Source of the DNA: an uncultured Leifsonia sp.
Lineage (GTDB): Bacteria > Actinomycetota > Actinomycetes > Actinomycetales > Microbacteriaceae
Reading direction: 5' to 3'
DNA: 50,600 bases
Assembly: GCF_945957465.1 (NCBI RefSeq)
Contig: NZ_CAMFLC010000028.1
Coordinates: 1 to 50,600, forward strand
Part shown: positions 11,753 through 23,363 of the stretch, piece after piece
Layout of the letters: each line of letters starts with the position of its first letter
Numbering within the stretch: position 1 is the first letter of the stretch
Translations under genes and position numbers: made by a program
Notes under the pieces: model-generated
What the model saw: the letters and a program-made list of their open reading frames with translations, nothing else
What the model was told of the DNA's origin: nothing
Database searches by the model: none

Positions 11753-12671
11753 GGCCGGCCGGCCCCCGCCACCCGGTCACGGGAAGGTCGAATTTGTGTA
11801 CGAGCCGATCGGTGAACGGCCCCTGGTGCAGCCGGGCCAGCCGCACAGGGATCGGCGAGCGGCGAACCACGACGCGCGCGCCGCGCGGCAGATCGAACGC
11901 CCGCCTGCCGTCGCACCAGAGGATGCCCTCGCCGCCCGCGCGGTCGAGCAGTTCGACCGCGAGCGACGAGTCGGCGTCGACCACGAGCGGCCTCGAGAAC
12001 AGGGCGTGCGGGCTGAGCGGCACCAGCAGGAGGGCGGCGACGCCCGGCCACACGACCGGACCTCCCGCCGAGAACGAGTACGCCGTGGAGCCGGTCGGCG
12101 TCGACATCACGACGCCGTCGCAGCCGAAGCTCGACATCGGCCGGCCGTCGACCTCGATGACCACCTCGAGCATGCGCTCGCGGCTGGCCTTCTCGACCGT
12201 GGCCTCGTTGAGGGCCCAGCTCTCGTAGACGACCTCTTTGCCGACCTTCACCCGGGCGGAGAGCGTCATGCGCTCCTCGACCTCGTAGTCTTTGGCCAGC
12301 CCGCGCGCGACCGCGATCTCGAGGTCGTCGCGCTCGCTCTCGGCGAGGAAGCCGACGTGCCCGAGGTTGACGCCCAGCAGCGGAGCCGTGCAGCCGCGGA
12401 CCAGTTCGGCCGCTCGCAGGATGGTGCCGTCGCCTCCGAGAACGATCACGAGCTCGAGCTCGCTCGCGCTGACCTCGTCACCGAGCACGGCGACGGAGTC
12501 GAGGTCGGGCGCCGCGCGCAGCAGGTCGCGCCGCTCGTCCTCGCTCAGCACGGGCACGACGCCGGCGGAGACCAACTGGCGGCAGACCTGCACACCCGCG
12601 TCGAGGGAGTCCTGACGGCCGGTGTGCGCGACGACGAGGATGTATCGCTGCGCGTCACCCGATGCCGTCAC
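11745..12671 (-). CDS. nadK: NAD kinase
   Basis: ATP- or polyphosphate-dependent phosphorylation of NAD to NADP. The 308-residue protein shows the GGDGT motif (VLGGDGTILRAAEL, about residues 80-93), the LGVNLGHVGFLAE loop, the NE.TV motif (ALNEATVEKA), and the glycine-rich TPTGSTAYSFSAGGPVV segment. The GTG start at 12671 has a strong AGGAGG ribosome-binding site. It overlaps recN by 8 bp. In most Actinobacteria tlyA directly precedes this gene; here a membrane-protein gene intervenes. Confidence 0.95.
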   Translation of the reverse strand: MTASGDAQRYILVVAHTGRQDSLDAGVQVCRQLVSAGVVPVLSEDERRDLLRAAPDLDSVAVLGDEVSASELELVIVLGGDGTILRAAELVRGCTAPLLGVNLGHVGFLAESERDDLEIAVARGLAKDYEVEERMTLSARVKVGKEVVYESWALNEATVEKASRERMLEVVIEVDGRPMSSFGCDGVVMSTPTGSTAYSFSAGGPVVWPGVAALLLVPLSPHALFSRPLVVDADSSLAVELLDRAGGEGILWCDGRRAFDLPRGARVVVRRSPIPVRLARLHQGPFTDRLVHKFDLPVTGWRGPAGRD

Positions 12672-12773
12672 GTCGCCTCCTCACGAGCTCGTCGATTCCT
12701 TTTGGCTGCGTCCCTCCATTCTGTCGGTTTTCGAGCGGCGAATGTGCCGGGGCGCCGGAATTGTGGAGAACGT

Positions 12774-14045
12774 TCATTCGGGCGCGGGTGTGGAGGCCTC
12801 CCGGATCCGCACGCTGCTGGTCCATCGGCCCGAGCGGATCAGCTCGCGCCGTCGGGCGCGGATCGCCCAGAGCTGCACGAGGATGACCGCGATCTCGGCG
12901 AGCAGCTGCCCCGCCAGCGCGCCTGTGCCCTCCCACAGAAACGCGCCGACGAAGATCGCCGGCAGACCGATGGCGGCCCCGACAGCCGCGGAGCGCGCGA
13001 TCGCGCCTACGCGGCCCAGCGTGACGAGCAGGACGGCACCCGTGGCCATGCTCACGCAGACCACCGCCAGGTTCGCCCCCGCGATCGCGGCCGCGAGAGG
13101 AGGGATGGCGACCGTTCCCGAGAAGACGAAGCCCGCGGCGGCCGGGGCCGCGAAGCCGAAGGCGGCGCCGCAGAGCACGCCGACCACCGCCGTCACGAGC
13201 GTGGCCCTGATGGCACGAGCGACCCGCTGCGCCGGGTCGACCTCCCGTCCGACCCATCCTTTGAGCACATATTGCTGCGTCAGGACCACCTGCTGGACCA
13301 TGCGCTTCAGCCGGTCGACGGATGCGTAGAGCAGAGTGGCGTTCACGGAGCCGAGGGTCGCGACGGTCGTGCCGAGTGAGAGGTAGATCGACGAGAAGAC
13401 GTTCGTGCTCAAGGCGTGGCCCTGCATCCGGATGACGGCGGCGAGCCGCCGGGGTCCGAGCGCCCGCAGATCGGCCGGACGCGTGCCCAGTACGAGCGCA
13501 GCCGTCACGGGTGGCGAGAGGGAGGCGAGCAGGAGCGCCACCGGGTAGAGCACCAGCGGAAGACCGCTCGAGATCGCGAACGCGGACGCCGCCACCAAGA
13601 CGGTCCGCGGCAGCACCTCGGTGACGAGGAACAGTCGGGGCCGCATCATCCCGACGAAGATCCAGCCTGCGCCGAGAGCCGCGAGCCCGCTCGCCAGAGC
13701 GATCAGCGCTGCGATCACGCCGAAGTCCGGCGTGAGCATGAACGCGGTCGGCACCGCCACGGCCAGTACCGGGACGGCGACGACGAGTTTCGTGACGAGG
13801 GAGATCGCGAAGACCCTCCCCCGGTTGCGCGCCGACATCCGCGCCACACGCTGGCTTCCGCTCAACCCCCAACCGAGCTCGATGATGACGCCGGCGGTGC
13901 CGCCGAGCGACTGTCCGATCGCGATCGCGGACCAAGCCGCTCCTCCGTGGGTCGCGGTGATGGCCGGAAGCGCGATGAGCGGCGACACTGCGTTGAGCAC
14001 GGGCACCGCGAGGTAACCGACGAGAACGGAGAGCAGTGCGCGCAC
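12774..14045 (-). CDS. Polysaccharide flippase-like membrane protein (MOP/MATE superfamily)
   Basis: A 423-residue protein made almost entirely of hydrophobic helices (about 12), resembling Wzx-type lipid-linked oligosaccharide flippases. Alternating transmembrane stretches run from residues 1-20 (LLSVLVGYLAVPVLNAVSPL) to about 395, with basic cytoplasmic loops (SARNRGR, RPADLRALGPRR) and a basic C-terminal tail. No glycosyltransferase or polymerase gene is nearby, so the substrate is unknown. The GTG start lies 7 nt after a TATCCT hexamer (14058-14053), again a leaderless-type arrangement. It interrupts the usual tlyA-nadK-recN order. Confidence 0.7.
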   Translation of the reverse strand: MRALLSVLVGYLAVPVLNAVSPLIALPAITATHGGAAWSAIAIGQSLGGTAGVIIELGWGLSGSQRVARMSARNRGRVFAISLVTKLVVAVPVLAVAVPTAFMLTPDFGVIAALIALASGLAALGAGWIFVGMMRPRLFLVTEVLPRTVLVAASAFAISSGLPLVLYPVALLLASLSPPVTAALVLGTRPADLRALGPRRLAAVIRMQGHALSTNVFSSIYLSLGTTVATLGSVNATLLYASVDRLKRMVQQVVLTQQYVLKGWVGREVDPAQRVARAIRATLVTAVVGVLCGAAFGFAAPAAAGFVFSGTVAIPPLAAAIAGANLAVVCVSMATGAVLLVTLGRVGAIARSAAVGAAIGLPAIFVGAFLWEGTGALAGQLLAEIAVILVQLWAIRARRRELIRSGRWTSSVRIREASTPAPE

Positions 14046-14172
14046 CCGGCCGAGGATAACTCCGGCCCGGGCCGCCGAGGTCGTCCAGGCCCCGAAGACG
14101 GCGAATGATCGCCCGCGGATTCACCGGGAGCGCCTCCGGATCGCCCTGTGGCACGCCCGGGCCGTCCCACCG

Positions 14173-14964
14173 CTATTCGGCGAGCGATCGCACCTGTTCC
14201 AACCATTCCGTCGGATTCACGCCGAGCTCCGTCAGGTGCACGAGGAACTCGCGGTTTCCGTGGGAGCCGGCGATCGGCGATGCGATGACGCCGGCAGTGC
14301 CGAGGCGGAGGTCCCAGGCACTCCAGAGCACGCCGCCGACCGCGTCGGCACGCAGTCCGGCATCGTGCACGATCCCCTCCCGGACGCCCGTGCGGCCGAC
14401 CTCGAACTGCGGCTTGACCAGCAGCACGAAATCGGCGGAGGCCGCCGCGACATCCCGGAGCGCGGGGAGCACCTGCGTGAGCGAGATGAACGAGAGGTCC
14501 GCCACCACCAGCTCGGGCCGCTCCTCGTCGCCCACGAGCCGCGCGAACGACTCGTGCGTCAGCTCGCGGACGTTGACGCCCTCGTACGAGGCCAGACGCG
14601 GGTTCTCGGCGAGCTCCCGCGCGAGTTGCCCGTGCCCCACGTCGACTGCGACGACCCGCCGGGCACCGCGCTCGAGGAGCACTTGGCTGAACCCGCCCGT
14701 GGAGGCTCCGGCGTCCAGAGCGAGGCGACCGGCCGCCGCGACTCGGAACGCGTCGAGGGCGGCGATCAGTTTGTGCGCGCCGCGGCTGACGTAGTGGTCG
14801 GCGCCGGCGACGACGATCTCCTGGTCGTCGCCGACCTTCACGGACGACCGGACCGCGGGCCGGCCGTCGACCGTGACGAGGCCGTCGGCGATCAGCGTCG
14901 CCGCGTGCGTGCGCGACCGGGCGAGCCCGCGCGCGGCGAGTGCGACGTCGAGCCGCTCAGCCAT
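14173..14964 (-). CDS. tlyA: TlyA-family rRNA (cytidine-2'-O)-methyltransferase
   Basis: SAM-dependent 2'-O-methylation of cytidines in 16S and/or 23S rRNA; the name hemolysin A is historical. The 263-residue protein begins with an S4 RNA-binding domain (ERLDVALAARGLARSRTHA), then an FtsJ-type Rossmann fold with the SAM motif LDAGASTGGFSQVLLERGA (about residues 80-98) and the LLVKPQFEVGR segment with the catalytic Lys. In mycobacteria loss of TlyA gives capreomycin resistance (established for that genus). It overlaps the small upstream gene by 8 bp. Confidence 0.92.
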   Translation of the reverse strand: MAERLDVALAARGLARSRTHAATLIADGLVTVDGRPAVRSSVKVGDDQEIVVAGADHYVSRGAHKLIAALDAFRVAAAGRLALDAGASTGGFSQVLLERGARRVVAVDVGHGQLARELAENPRLASYEGVNVRELTHESFARLVGDEERPELVVADLSFISLTQVLPALRDVAAASADFVLLVKPQFEVGRTGVREGIVHDAGLRADAVGGVLWSAWDLRLGTAGVIASPIAGSHGNREFLVHLTELGVNPTEWLEQVRSLAE

Positions 14965-15145
14965 ACCGGGGCGCGTCGGCGCCTTCGAGCCGCGCCGACA
15001 GCTCCGCGTGCAGCTGCGTGTAGGCGGCGGCGCGTTCGCTCAACGGCTGCTCCTCGATCACGTCGAGCAGCGGCAGGAGGCCCTCGCCCGGCGCTTCGGC
15101 ACCCGGGCGGTCCCCGCCGTCAGGCGCGTTCGACTCGGACTGCAT
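14957..15145 (-). CDS. Small conserved-context hypothetical protein (62 aa)
   Basis: A 62-residue acidic protein with a disordered N-terminus rich in Gly, Asp and Pro and a helical second half (PLLDVIEEQPLSERAAAYTQLHAELSARLEG). Small proteins of this kind between tyrS and tlyA occur in other Actinobacteria; I know of no assigned function. It overlaps the tlyA start by 8 bp and begins 25 bp after the tyrS stop, so it is probably co-transcribed. The ATG at 15145 is the only sensible start in this frame. Confidence 0.7.
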   Translation of the reverse strand: MQSESNAPDGGDRPGAEAPGEGLLPLLDVIEEQPLSERAAAYTQLHAELSARLEGADAPRYG

Positions 15146-15170
15146 GCCCGCCACCTTACCGGCTCGTCCG

Positions 15171-16502
15171 CTACTCGACGAAGACGCCGCTGAGGGTCTT
15201 CTTGCCGCGTCGCAGCACGACCATTCCGCCCGGGAGCAGATGATCGCCGACCGTCGACTCGGCGTCGTCGATCTTGGCGTTGTTGACGGAGACTCCGCCC
15301 TGGGCGACCGCCCGACGCGCCTCACCCAGGCTCTTCGTGAGCCCGGTGTCGACGAGCGCCTGCGCGATCGTCGTGGAGGCGGCAGTCGTCGTATTCGGCA
15401 GCTCGCGCAGTGCCGACTCCAACGTCTTGCTGTCCTGACCGGCCAGGTCGCCCTGGCCGAACAGCGCCTCCGATGCCGCGATGACCGCCTCCGTGGCCTC
15501 CGCACCGTGGATGAGCGAGGTCACCTCGTAGGCGAGGCGGCGCTGCGCCTCCCGGCGGAACGGCTCCTCCGCGACGGCGCGCTCCAGGCGCTCGATCTCG
15601 TCGCGGTGCAGGAACGTGAAGACCTTGAGCCGGTCGATGACATCCGCGTCGTCGGCGTTGAGCCAGAACTGGTAGATGCGGTAAGGGCTGGTGAGGGTGG
15701 CGTCGAGCCAGATCGCGTTGCCCTCGCTCTTGCCGAACTTGGTGCCGTCGCTGTTGGTGATGAGCGGCGTGCCGATGGCGTGGACGTGCGCGCCCTCGAC
15801 CTTGCGGATGAGCTCGGTGCCGCTGGTGAGGTTGCCCCACTGGTCACTGCCGCCGGTCTGCAGCACGCAGCCGTACTGGCGGTAGAGCTCGAGGAAGTCC
15901 ATCCCCTGCAGAATCTGGTAGCTGAACTCGGTGTACGAGATGCCCTCGTCGGAGTTGAGGCGCGCGGCGACGGCGTCCTTCTTGAGCATCGTGCCCACCC
16001 GGAAGTGCTTGCCGATCTCGCGCAGGAAGTCGATCGCGGACAGCGGGGCCGTCCAGTCGAGGTTGTTGACCAGGCGCACGGCGTTGTCGCCCTCGGAAGA
16101 CAGGAAACGGGTGACCTGCTGCTGCAGGTATCCGACCCACTCCGAGACCGTCTCCTTGGTGTTGAGCGTGCGTTCGGCGGTGGGCCGCGGGTCGCCGATG
16201 AGGCCGGTGGAGCCGCCGACCAGGCCGAGCGGCTTGTGTCCGGCGAGCTGCAGGCGGCGCATGGTCAGGAGCTGCACGAGGTTGCCGAGGTGCAGACTCG
16301 GCGCCGTGGGGTCGAAGCCGCAGTAGTACGTGATCGGGTCGCCGGCGAGGAGCGTCTTGAGGGCGGCCTCGTCGGTCGAGACGTGGACGAGTCCGCGCCA
16401 TTTCAGCTCGTCCCAGACGTCGTCGAACGTGGGGTCGTTGGTCTGCGCGCCGAGCGTGGACTCTGCGCTGCTCCGATCTGTGGCTGCGGCGGTTTCTGGC
16501 AC
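15171..16502 (-). CDS. tyrS: Tyrosyl-tRNA synthetase
   Basis: Class-I aminoacyl-tRNA synthetase charging tRNA-Tyr. The 443-residue protein has the HIGH-like motif as HLGN (PTAPSLHLGNLV), the tyrosine-binding region SYQILQGMDFLELYRQYG, the KMSKS-like loop KFGKSEG, and a C-terminal S4 domain (VAQGGVSVNNAKI) that binds tRNA. The GTG start at 16502 lies 6 nt downstream of a TAGCCT hexamer (16514-16509), so the mRNA is probably leaderless and no T-box leader can exist. First of three genes with the 62-aa ORF and tlyA. Confidence 0.95.
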   Translation of the reverse strand: MPETAAATDRSSAESTLGAQTNDPTFDDVWDELKWRGLVHVSTDEAALKTLLAGDPITYYCGFDPTAPSLHLGNLVQLLTMRRLQLAGHKPLGLVGGSTGLIGDPRPTAERTLNTKETVSEWVGYLQQQVTRFLSSEGDNAVRLVNNLDWTAPLSAIDFLREIGKHFRVGTMLKKDAVAARLNSDEGISYTEFSYQILQGMDFLELYRQYGCVLQTGGSDQWGNLTSGTELIRKVEGAHVHAIGTPLITNSDGTKFGKSEGNAIWLDATLTSPYRIYQFWLNADDADVIDRLKVFTFLHRDEIERLERAVAEEPFRREAQRRLAYEVTSLIHGAEATEAVIAASEALFGQGDLAGQDSKTLESALRELPNTTTAASTTIAQALVDTGLTKSLGEARRAVAQGGVSVNNAKIDDAESTVGDHLLPGGMVVLRRGKKTLSGVFVE

Positions 16503-16508
16503 CCACTC

Positions 16509-16514
16509 AGGCTA
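16509..16514 (-). promoter_or_regulatory. Putative -10 box of leaderless tyrS
   Basis: TAGCCT on the minus strand, 6 nt from the GTG at 16502; no Shine-Dalgarno sequence lies between them. Confidence 0.4.
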
Positions 16515-16569
16515 GCAGCGGGCGCCATCGAGCTTGGCTCGCGGATCAGGGCCTTCGGCCTGATCGCGA

Positions 16570-16621
16570 TTGAATCAGGTCAATATCCCTGATATAGTCA
16601 GCATCAGGCTCTTTGACCTGA
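16570..16621 (+). promoter_or_regulatory. Promoter and nested-palindrome operator upstream of the SatD-like gene
   Basis: A near-consensus promoter: -35 TTGAAT (16570-16575), 17 bp spacer, -10 TATAGT (16593-16598). Superimposed is a nested inverted repeat: outer arms TCAGGTCAA (16575-16583) and TTGACCTGA (16613-16621), perfect over 9 bp, and inner arms CCTGAT (16588-16593) and ATCAGG (16603-16608). The outer left arm abuts the -35 and the inner left arm abuts the -10, so a repressor bound here would block transcription. The SatD-like protein has an HTH-like segment and could be the regulator (inference). Confidence 0.6.
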
Positions 16622-16633
16622 CAGGAGGCGCCC

Positions 16634-17281
16634 ATGTTCGTCATCACGGCCGACCAGGTCGACAGCAGGGGCCGACCCGACATCGTCGCTCCCGTGCTCG
16701 TCGAGCTCAACGAGCGTTGGGGCGAACGACTCCTCCTGCCCGTCGACCGCAACGCGGGAGACGAGCTGCAGGCGCTCACCGCCGATGCCGCCACCGCGCT
16801 CGACATCGTGACGACGCTCGCCCGGGGCCGCGCCTGGAGCGTCGGACTCGGTATCGGCGGAGTGCGCACGCCGCTCCCCGACCACACCAGAGAGGCCGCC
16901 GGTGACGCCTTCGTCGCCGCCCGCACGGCGGTGACACGGGCCAAGCGCGCACCCACGCGCTTCGCCGCCGAAGCGATCGTGGACCCGCAACCGGCCGAGG
17001 ATGTCGAGGCGCTCGTCGACCTGCTCCTCACCCTGCGCGCCGGCCGCACTCAGGCAGGCTGGGAACTGTACGACCTCGTCTCGAGCGGGATGACCCAGGC
17101 GGAGGCGGGCGCCCGGCTCGGCATCACCCCGCAATCGGCCAGCGACCGCGCACGCGCCGCGGGGTTGCGTGCCGACCTGGCGGCGCAGCCGGCGCTGGTT
17201 AGGCTGTTCGAGAGCGCCGACGCCGCGCAAGGCCTCCCCGGCCCCTCCACCTCCGACAGAACCGCCCCCGACCGAACGTGA
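16634..17281 (+). CDS. SatD-family-like protein with C-terminal helix-turn-helix
   Basis: A 215-residue cytosolic protein whose N-terminus FVITADQVDSRGRPDIV resembles the SatD family, named after an acid-tolerance locus of Streptococcus mutans. Around residues 145-180 the stretch LVSSGMTQAEAGARLGITPQSASDRARAAGL reads as a helix-turn-helix, suggesting DNA binding. Strong AGGAGG ribosome-binding site 5 nt before the ATG. Overlaps the next gene by GTGA, so SatD and its membrane partner are coupled. The promoter carries nested palindromes that may be its own operator. The molecular function of SatD proteins is not established; assignment is by N-terminal resemblance and pairing. Confidence 0.65.
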   Translation: MFVITADQVDSRGRPDIVAPVLVELNERWGERLLLPVDRNAGDELQALTADAATALDIVTTLARGRAWSVGLGIGGVRTPLPDHTREAAGDAFVAARTAVTRAKRAPTRFAAEAIVDPQPAEDVEALVDLLLTLRAGRTQAGWELYDLVSSGMTQAEAGARLGITPQSASDRARAAGLRADLAAQPALVRLFESADAAQGLPGPSTSDRTAPDRT

Positions 17282-17886
17282 GCCGTATGACCGCCCTGCC
17301 TCTGCCCCAGTTCTTCGCGAGCGCGCTGCCGATCGCGCTGTGGGCGCTCGCGCTCACCGTCGCCATCGCGGCCGTCTGCTGCATGGTGGCCACGCTGCGG
17401 ACGCCGCGGCGCCCGCTCGTGTACACGGCTGCCGGACTCCTCGCCCTCGCGTTCCTCCTGGTCGCCATCCCCCAGCAGGGTGCTCCCCTGATGTTCCGGG
17501 TGCTCATCGGCATCGTCGCGCTCGTGCTGAGCGTGATCGGCGGCGGCCCCGCCGCCCAGCTCGCGCTTGCCCTCGCCACCCGGAGCACCGCGGTTCCCGG
17601 ACTGCACGGCGGCATCGTCGTCCATGACCGCGTGAGCGGGTTGGAGGAGACCAGGGAGGTCCTCCGCGGAGGCACGACCATCGGCTATCTGGAGCGCTTC
17701 GCGACCACGGGTGCGATCATGGCGGGCTTTCCCGAGGCGCTCGGCGTGCTGATCGCGATCAAGGGCGTCGGGCGCTTCACCGAGCTGGAGGCGCCCGAAG
17801 CACGTGAGCGTTTCATCATCGGCACCCTCGTCAGTCTCATCTGGGCCTGCGTGTGCGCCGGCCTCTTCCGCTTCGCGACCGCCTGA
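17278..17886 (+). CDS. Multi-pass membrane protein paired with SatD (DUF3307-like tail)
   Basis: A 202-residue integral membrane protein with about five hydrophobic helices (IALWALALTVAIAAVCCMVA, LVYTAAGLLALAFLLVAI, MFRVLIGIVALVLSVIGG, then two near the C-terminus). The tail GVGRFTELEAPEARERFIIG, followed by TLVSLIWA, resembles the C-terminal motif of DUF3307 proteins, which commonly sit beside SatD genes. The start can be GTG 17278, in a GTGA overlap with the SatD stop, or ATG 17287. Function unknown; envelope or stress role is a guess from the SatD pairing only. Confidence 0.65.
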   Translation: MSRMTALPLPQFFASALPIALWALALTVAIAAVCCMVATLRTPRRPLVYTAAGLLALAFLLVAIPQQGAPLMFRVLIGIVALVLSVIGGGPAAQLALALATRSTAVPGLHGGIVVHDRVSGLEETREVLRGGTTIGYLERFATTGAIMAGFPEALGVLIAIKGVGRFTELEAPEARERFIIGTLVSLIWACVCAGLFRFATA

Positions 17887-17892
17887 CCCGCT

Positions 17893-17920
17893 CCCGTCGC
17901 CCGTCGCCCGTCGCCCGTCG
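17893..17920 (+). repeat. Four tandem copies of CCCGTCG
   Basis: Perfect 7-bp direct repeat, four units end to end, just after the membrane-protein stop. May be a slippage-prone tract; no function is evident. Confidence 0.8.
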
Positions 17921-17940
17921 CACGTGCCCCGAGGGGCGCG

Positions 17941-17975
17941 CAAACGCCCCTAAAACGGTGTTTTAGGGGCGTTTG
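17941..17975. terminator. Terminator-like hairpin between convergent genes
   Basis: A perfect 16-bp inverted repeat CAAACGCCCCTAAAAC / GTTTTAGGGGCGTTTG with a 3-nt loop lies between the convergent satD pair and the glycosylase gene. Its symmetry would let it stop transcription from both sides. No long U-tract follows on either strand, though the arms contain short A/T runs. Confidence 0.65.
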
Positions 17976-18008
17976 GACGCCCCTCGGACGCCCCTCGGAC
18001 GCCCCTCG
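17976..18008 (+). repeat. Three tandem copies of GACGCCCCTCG
   Basis: Perfect 11-bp direct repeat, three units. The unit overlaps in sequence with the arms of the adjacent hairpin (GACGCCCC versus AACGCCCC), suggesting growth by slippage from the hairpin arm. CCGAGGGGCG at 17930-17939 is complementary to the repeat unit. Confidence 0.8.
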
Positions 18009-18052
18009 GCGGCGGCTCGCCCGGGACGGGGTGACTCGGGGCGAGGCGCAGC

Positions 18053-18682
18053 TCAGTCGTGGGACTTCGGGTGGCGCTTGTACGGTGAGACGGTCGGGTC
18101 CCCGGGCAGCCAGTACCGCCACGGGTACGTCATGCTGCCTCCCGCCCCGGAGACGCCGGTTCGCGGCCCGGTCTCGTAGTCGGGCTGCACGCTCGGCAGG
18201 CGCAGGTCGAACGGAGGCGCGAACAGGTCGGCTCCGTCGTCCGACAGCCGGATCCCTGCAGCGACGACCAGTCGCGCCGGCCCCCGGGCGAGGTCGCGCG
18301 ACGGGATGGCGCGACCGGACGGCCCCGACCGGCGCCGCAGTGCCAGCTCGGCGCCTTCGACGATCTCCCCCGCCCTCAGCAGCACGGCGGAGGCCTCCCC
18401 CTCGGGCGAGCACACGACGTTCGCGCACACGTGCATCCCGTACGTGAAGTAGGTGTAGAGACGGCCCGGCTCGCCGTACATCACGGCGTTGCGCTTGGTG
18501 CGGCCACGGAACGCGTGCGAACCGGGGTCGAGGCCGTCGCCGATATAGGCCTCCACCTCGGTGATGCGCACCGCGACCGCTCCCTCGTCCGTCTCGTGCC
18601 GGAGCACCGCTCCGAGGAGCTTCGGCGCGACCTCGAGCGACGACGCCAGCAAGGCGTCGCGACCGGGTCGGTAGAGCGTCAC
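18053..18682 (-). CDS. mpg: 3-methyladenine DNA glycosylase (AAG/MPG type)
   Basis: Excises alkylated purines (3-methyladenine, hypoxanthine) to start base excision repair. The 209-residue protein has the AAG fold signatures APKLLGAVLRH, ITEVEAYIGDGLDPGSHAFRG with the catalytic Glu in TEVEAY, and YGEPGRLYTYFTYGMHVCANVV, whose Tyr intercalates into DNA. The GTG start at 18682 lies 1 bp after the stop of the 40-residue membrane peptide, implying co-transcription with argH. Length is normal for the family. Confidence 0.92.
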   Translation of the reverse strand: MTLYRPGRDALLASSLEVAPKLLGAVLRHETDEGAVAVRITEVEAYIGDGLDPGSHAFRGRTKRNAVMYGEPGRLYTYFTYGMHVCANVVCSPEGEASAVLLRAGEIVEGAELALRRRSGPSGRAIPSRDLARGPARLVVAAGIRLSDDGADLFAPPFDLRLPSVQPDYETGPRTGVSGAGGSMTYPWRYWLPGDPTVSPYKRHPKSHD

Positions 18683-18683
18683 G

Positions 18684-18805
18684 TCAGAAGATGCGGCCGC
18701 CGGCCGCGACGGTCACGATGAGCCCCACCACGATCACCGCGGCCGCGACCACCACGATCAGCGGGATGAGCCACCCCGGTCGCTGCCGCCCCGTCTGCCC
18801 GGCCA

Positions 18806-18806
<1 letters not shown>
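18684..18806 (-). CDS. 40-residue single-pass membrane peptide
   Basis: A short ORF that starts in an ATGA overlap with the argH stop and ends 1 bp before the glycosylase start. The product begins MAGQTGRQRPGWLIP, continues with one strongly hydrophobic helix of about 20 residues (mostly Val, Ala and Ile) and ends GGRIF. The basic N-terminus predicts a cytoplasmic N-terminus. The exact overlaps on both sides are good evidence that it is translated. Function unknown. Confidence 0.65.
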
Positions 18807-22450
<3,644 letters not shown>

Positions 22451-22454
<4 letters not shown>

Positions 22455-23362
22455 GCCGGCACCACCTCCGTTCCGATTCCGGACTGCGTGAACACTTCGA
22501 GCAGGATCGAATGGGCCACGCGACCGTCGATGATCGCGGCCTTCGGCACGCCGCCGTCGACGGCGTCGAGACAGGCGGACATCTTGGGGATCATGCCCGA
22601 TTCCAGCGACGGAAGCAGCTCGCGCAGCTCGGCCGCCGCGATCTTGGACAGCAGCGAGTCCCGGTTCGGCCAGTCGCTGTAGAGCCCGGCGACGTCGGTC
22701 AGGATGACCAGCTTGGCTGCGCCGAGAGCGACGGCGAGCGCGGCGGCGGCCGCGTCGGCATTGACGTTGAGCGATTGTCCCGGGTCGTCGATGTCCGGAG
22801 CGATCGAGGAGACGACCGGGATGCGGCCGGCGTCGAGCTGGGCGAGCACGCCCTCCGGGTTCACGCCGATGACGTCGCCGACGAGACCGAGGTCGACCTC
22901 CTCGCCGTCGACGACGGCGCCGCGCTTGCGGCCCTGGAAGAGCCCCGCGTCCTCGCCGGAGAGACCCGCGGCGAGCGGGCCGTGCTTGTTGATGTTGCTC
23001 ACGATGTCACGGTTGATCTGACCGGTCAGGACCATGCGGACGACGTCCATGGCCTCCGGTGTCGTGACCCGGTAGCCGCCGCGGAACTCGCTGTCGATGC
23101 CCAGCCGGTCGAGCATCGACGAGATCTGCGGCCCGCCGCCGTGCACGACGACGGGACGCAGCCCCGCGTAGCGCAGATAGACGATGTCTTCGGCGAACGT
23201 GCGCTGCAGCTCCTCGCTCACCATGGCGTTGCCGCCGAACTTCACGACGATGATGCGGTCGTGGAAGGTCTTCAGCCACGGCAGCGACTCGATGAGGGTG
23301 GCGGCCTTGGCTGCTGCGGAGGCCCGCTCCGCCGCTTCTGCGGTGTCTTCTGTCGTCGTCAT
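22451..23362 (-). CDS. argB: Acetylglutamate kinase
   Basis: Phosphorylates N-acetylglutamate, usually the arginine-feedback-controlled step in actinobacteria. The protein shows [16 protein letters not shown] for nucleotide binding, [13 protein letters not shown], and [17 protein letters not shown] near the C-terminus. The N-terminal helix (about 35 residues before IIVVKFGG) is the extension found in arginine-sensitive hexameric forms. I start at ATG 23362, one base from the argJ stop; a GTG at 23380 would add six residues and overlap argJ. Confidence 0.94.
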
Positions 23363-23363
23363 G

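Noticed and set aside
11238-13379. A 713-codon plus-strand frame opposite recN, nadK and the flippase
   Set aside because: It spans three clear minus-strand genes and their gaps, and the product is low-complexity Arg/Ser/Pro text without motifs.
17893-18008. Possible CRISPR-like array
   Set aside because: Units are 7 and 11 bp, directly tandem without spacers, and no cas genes are present.
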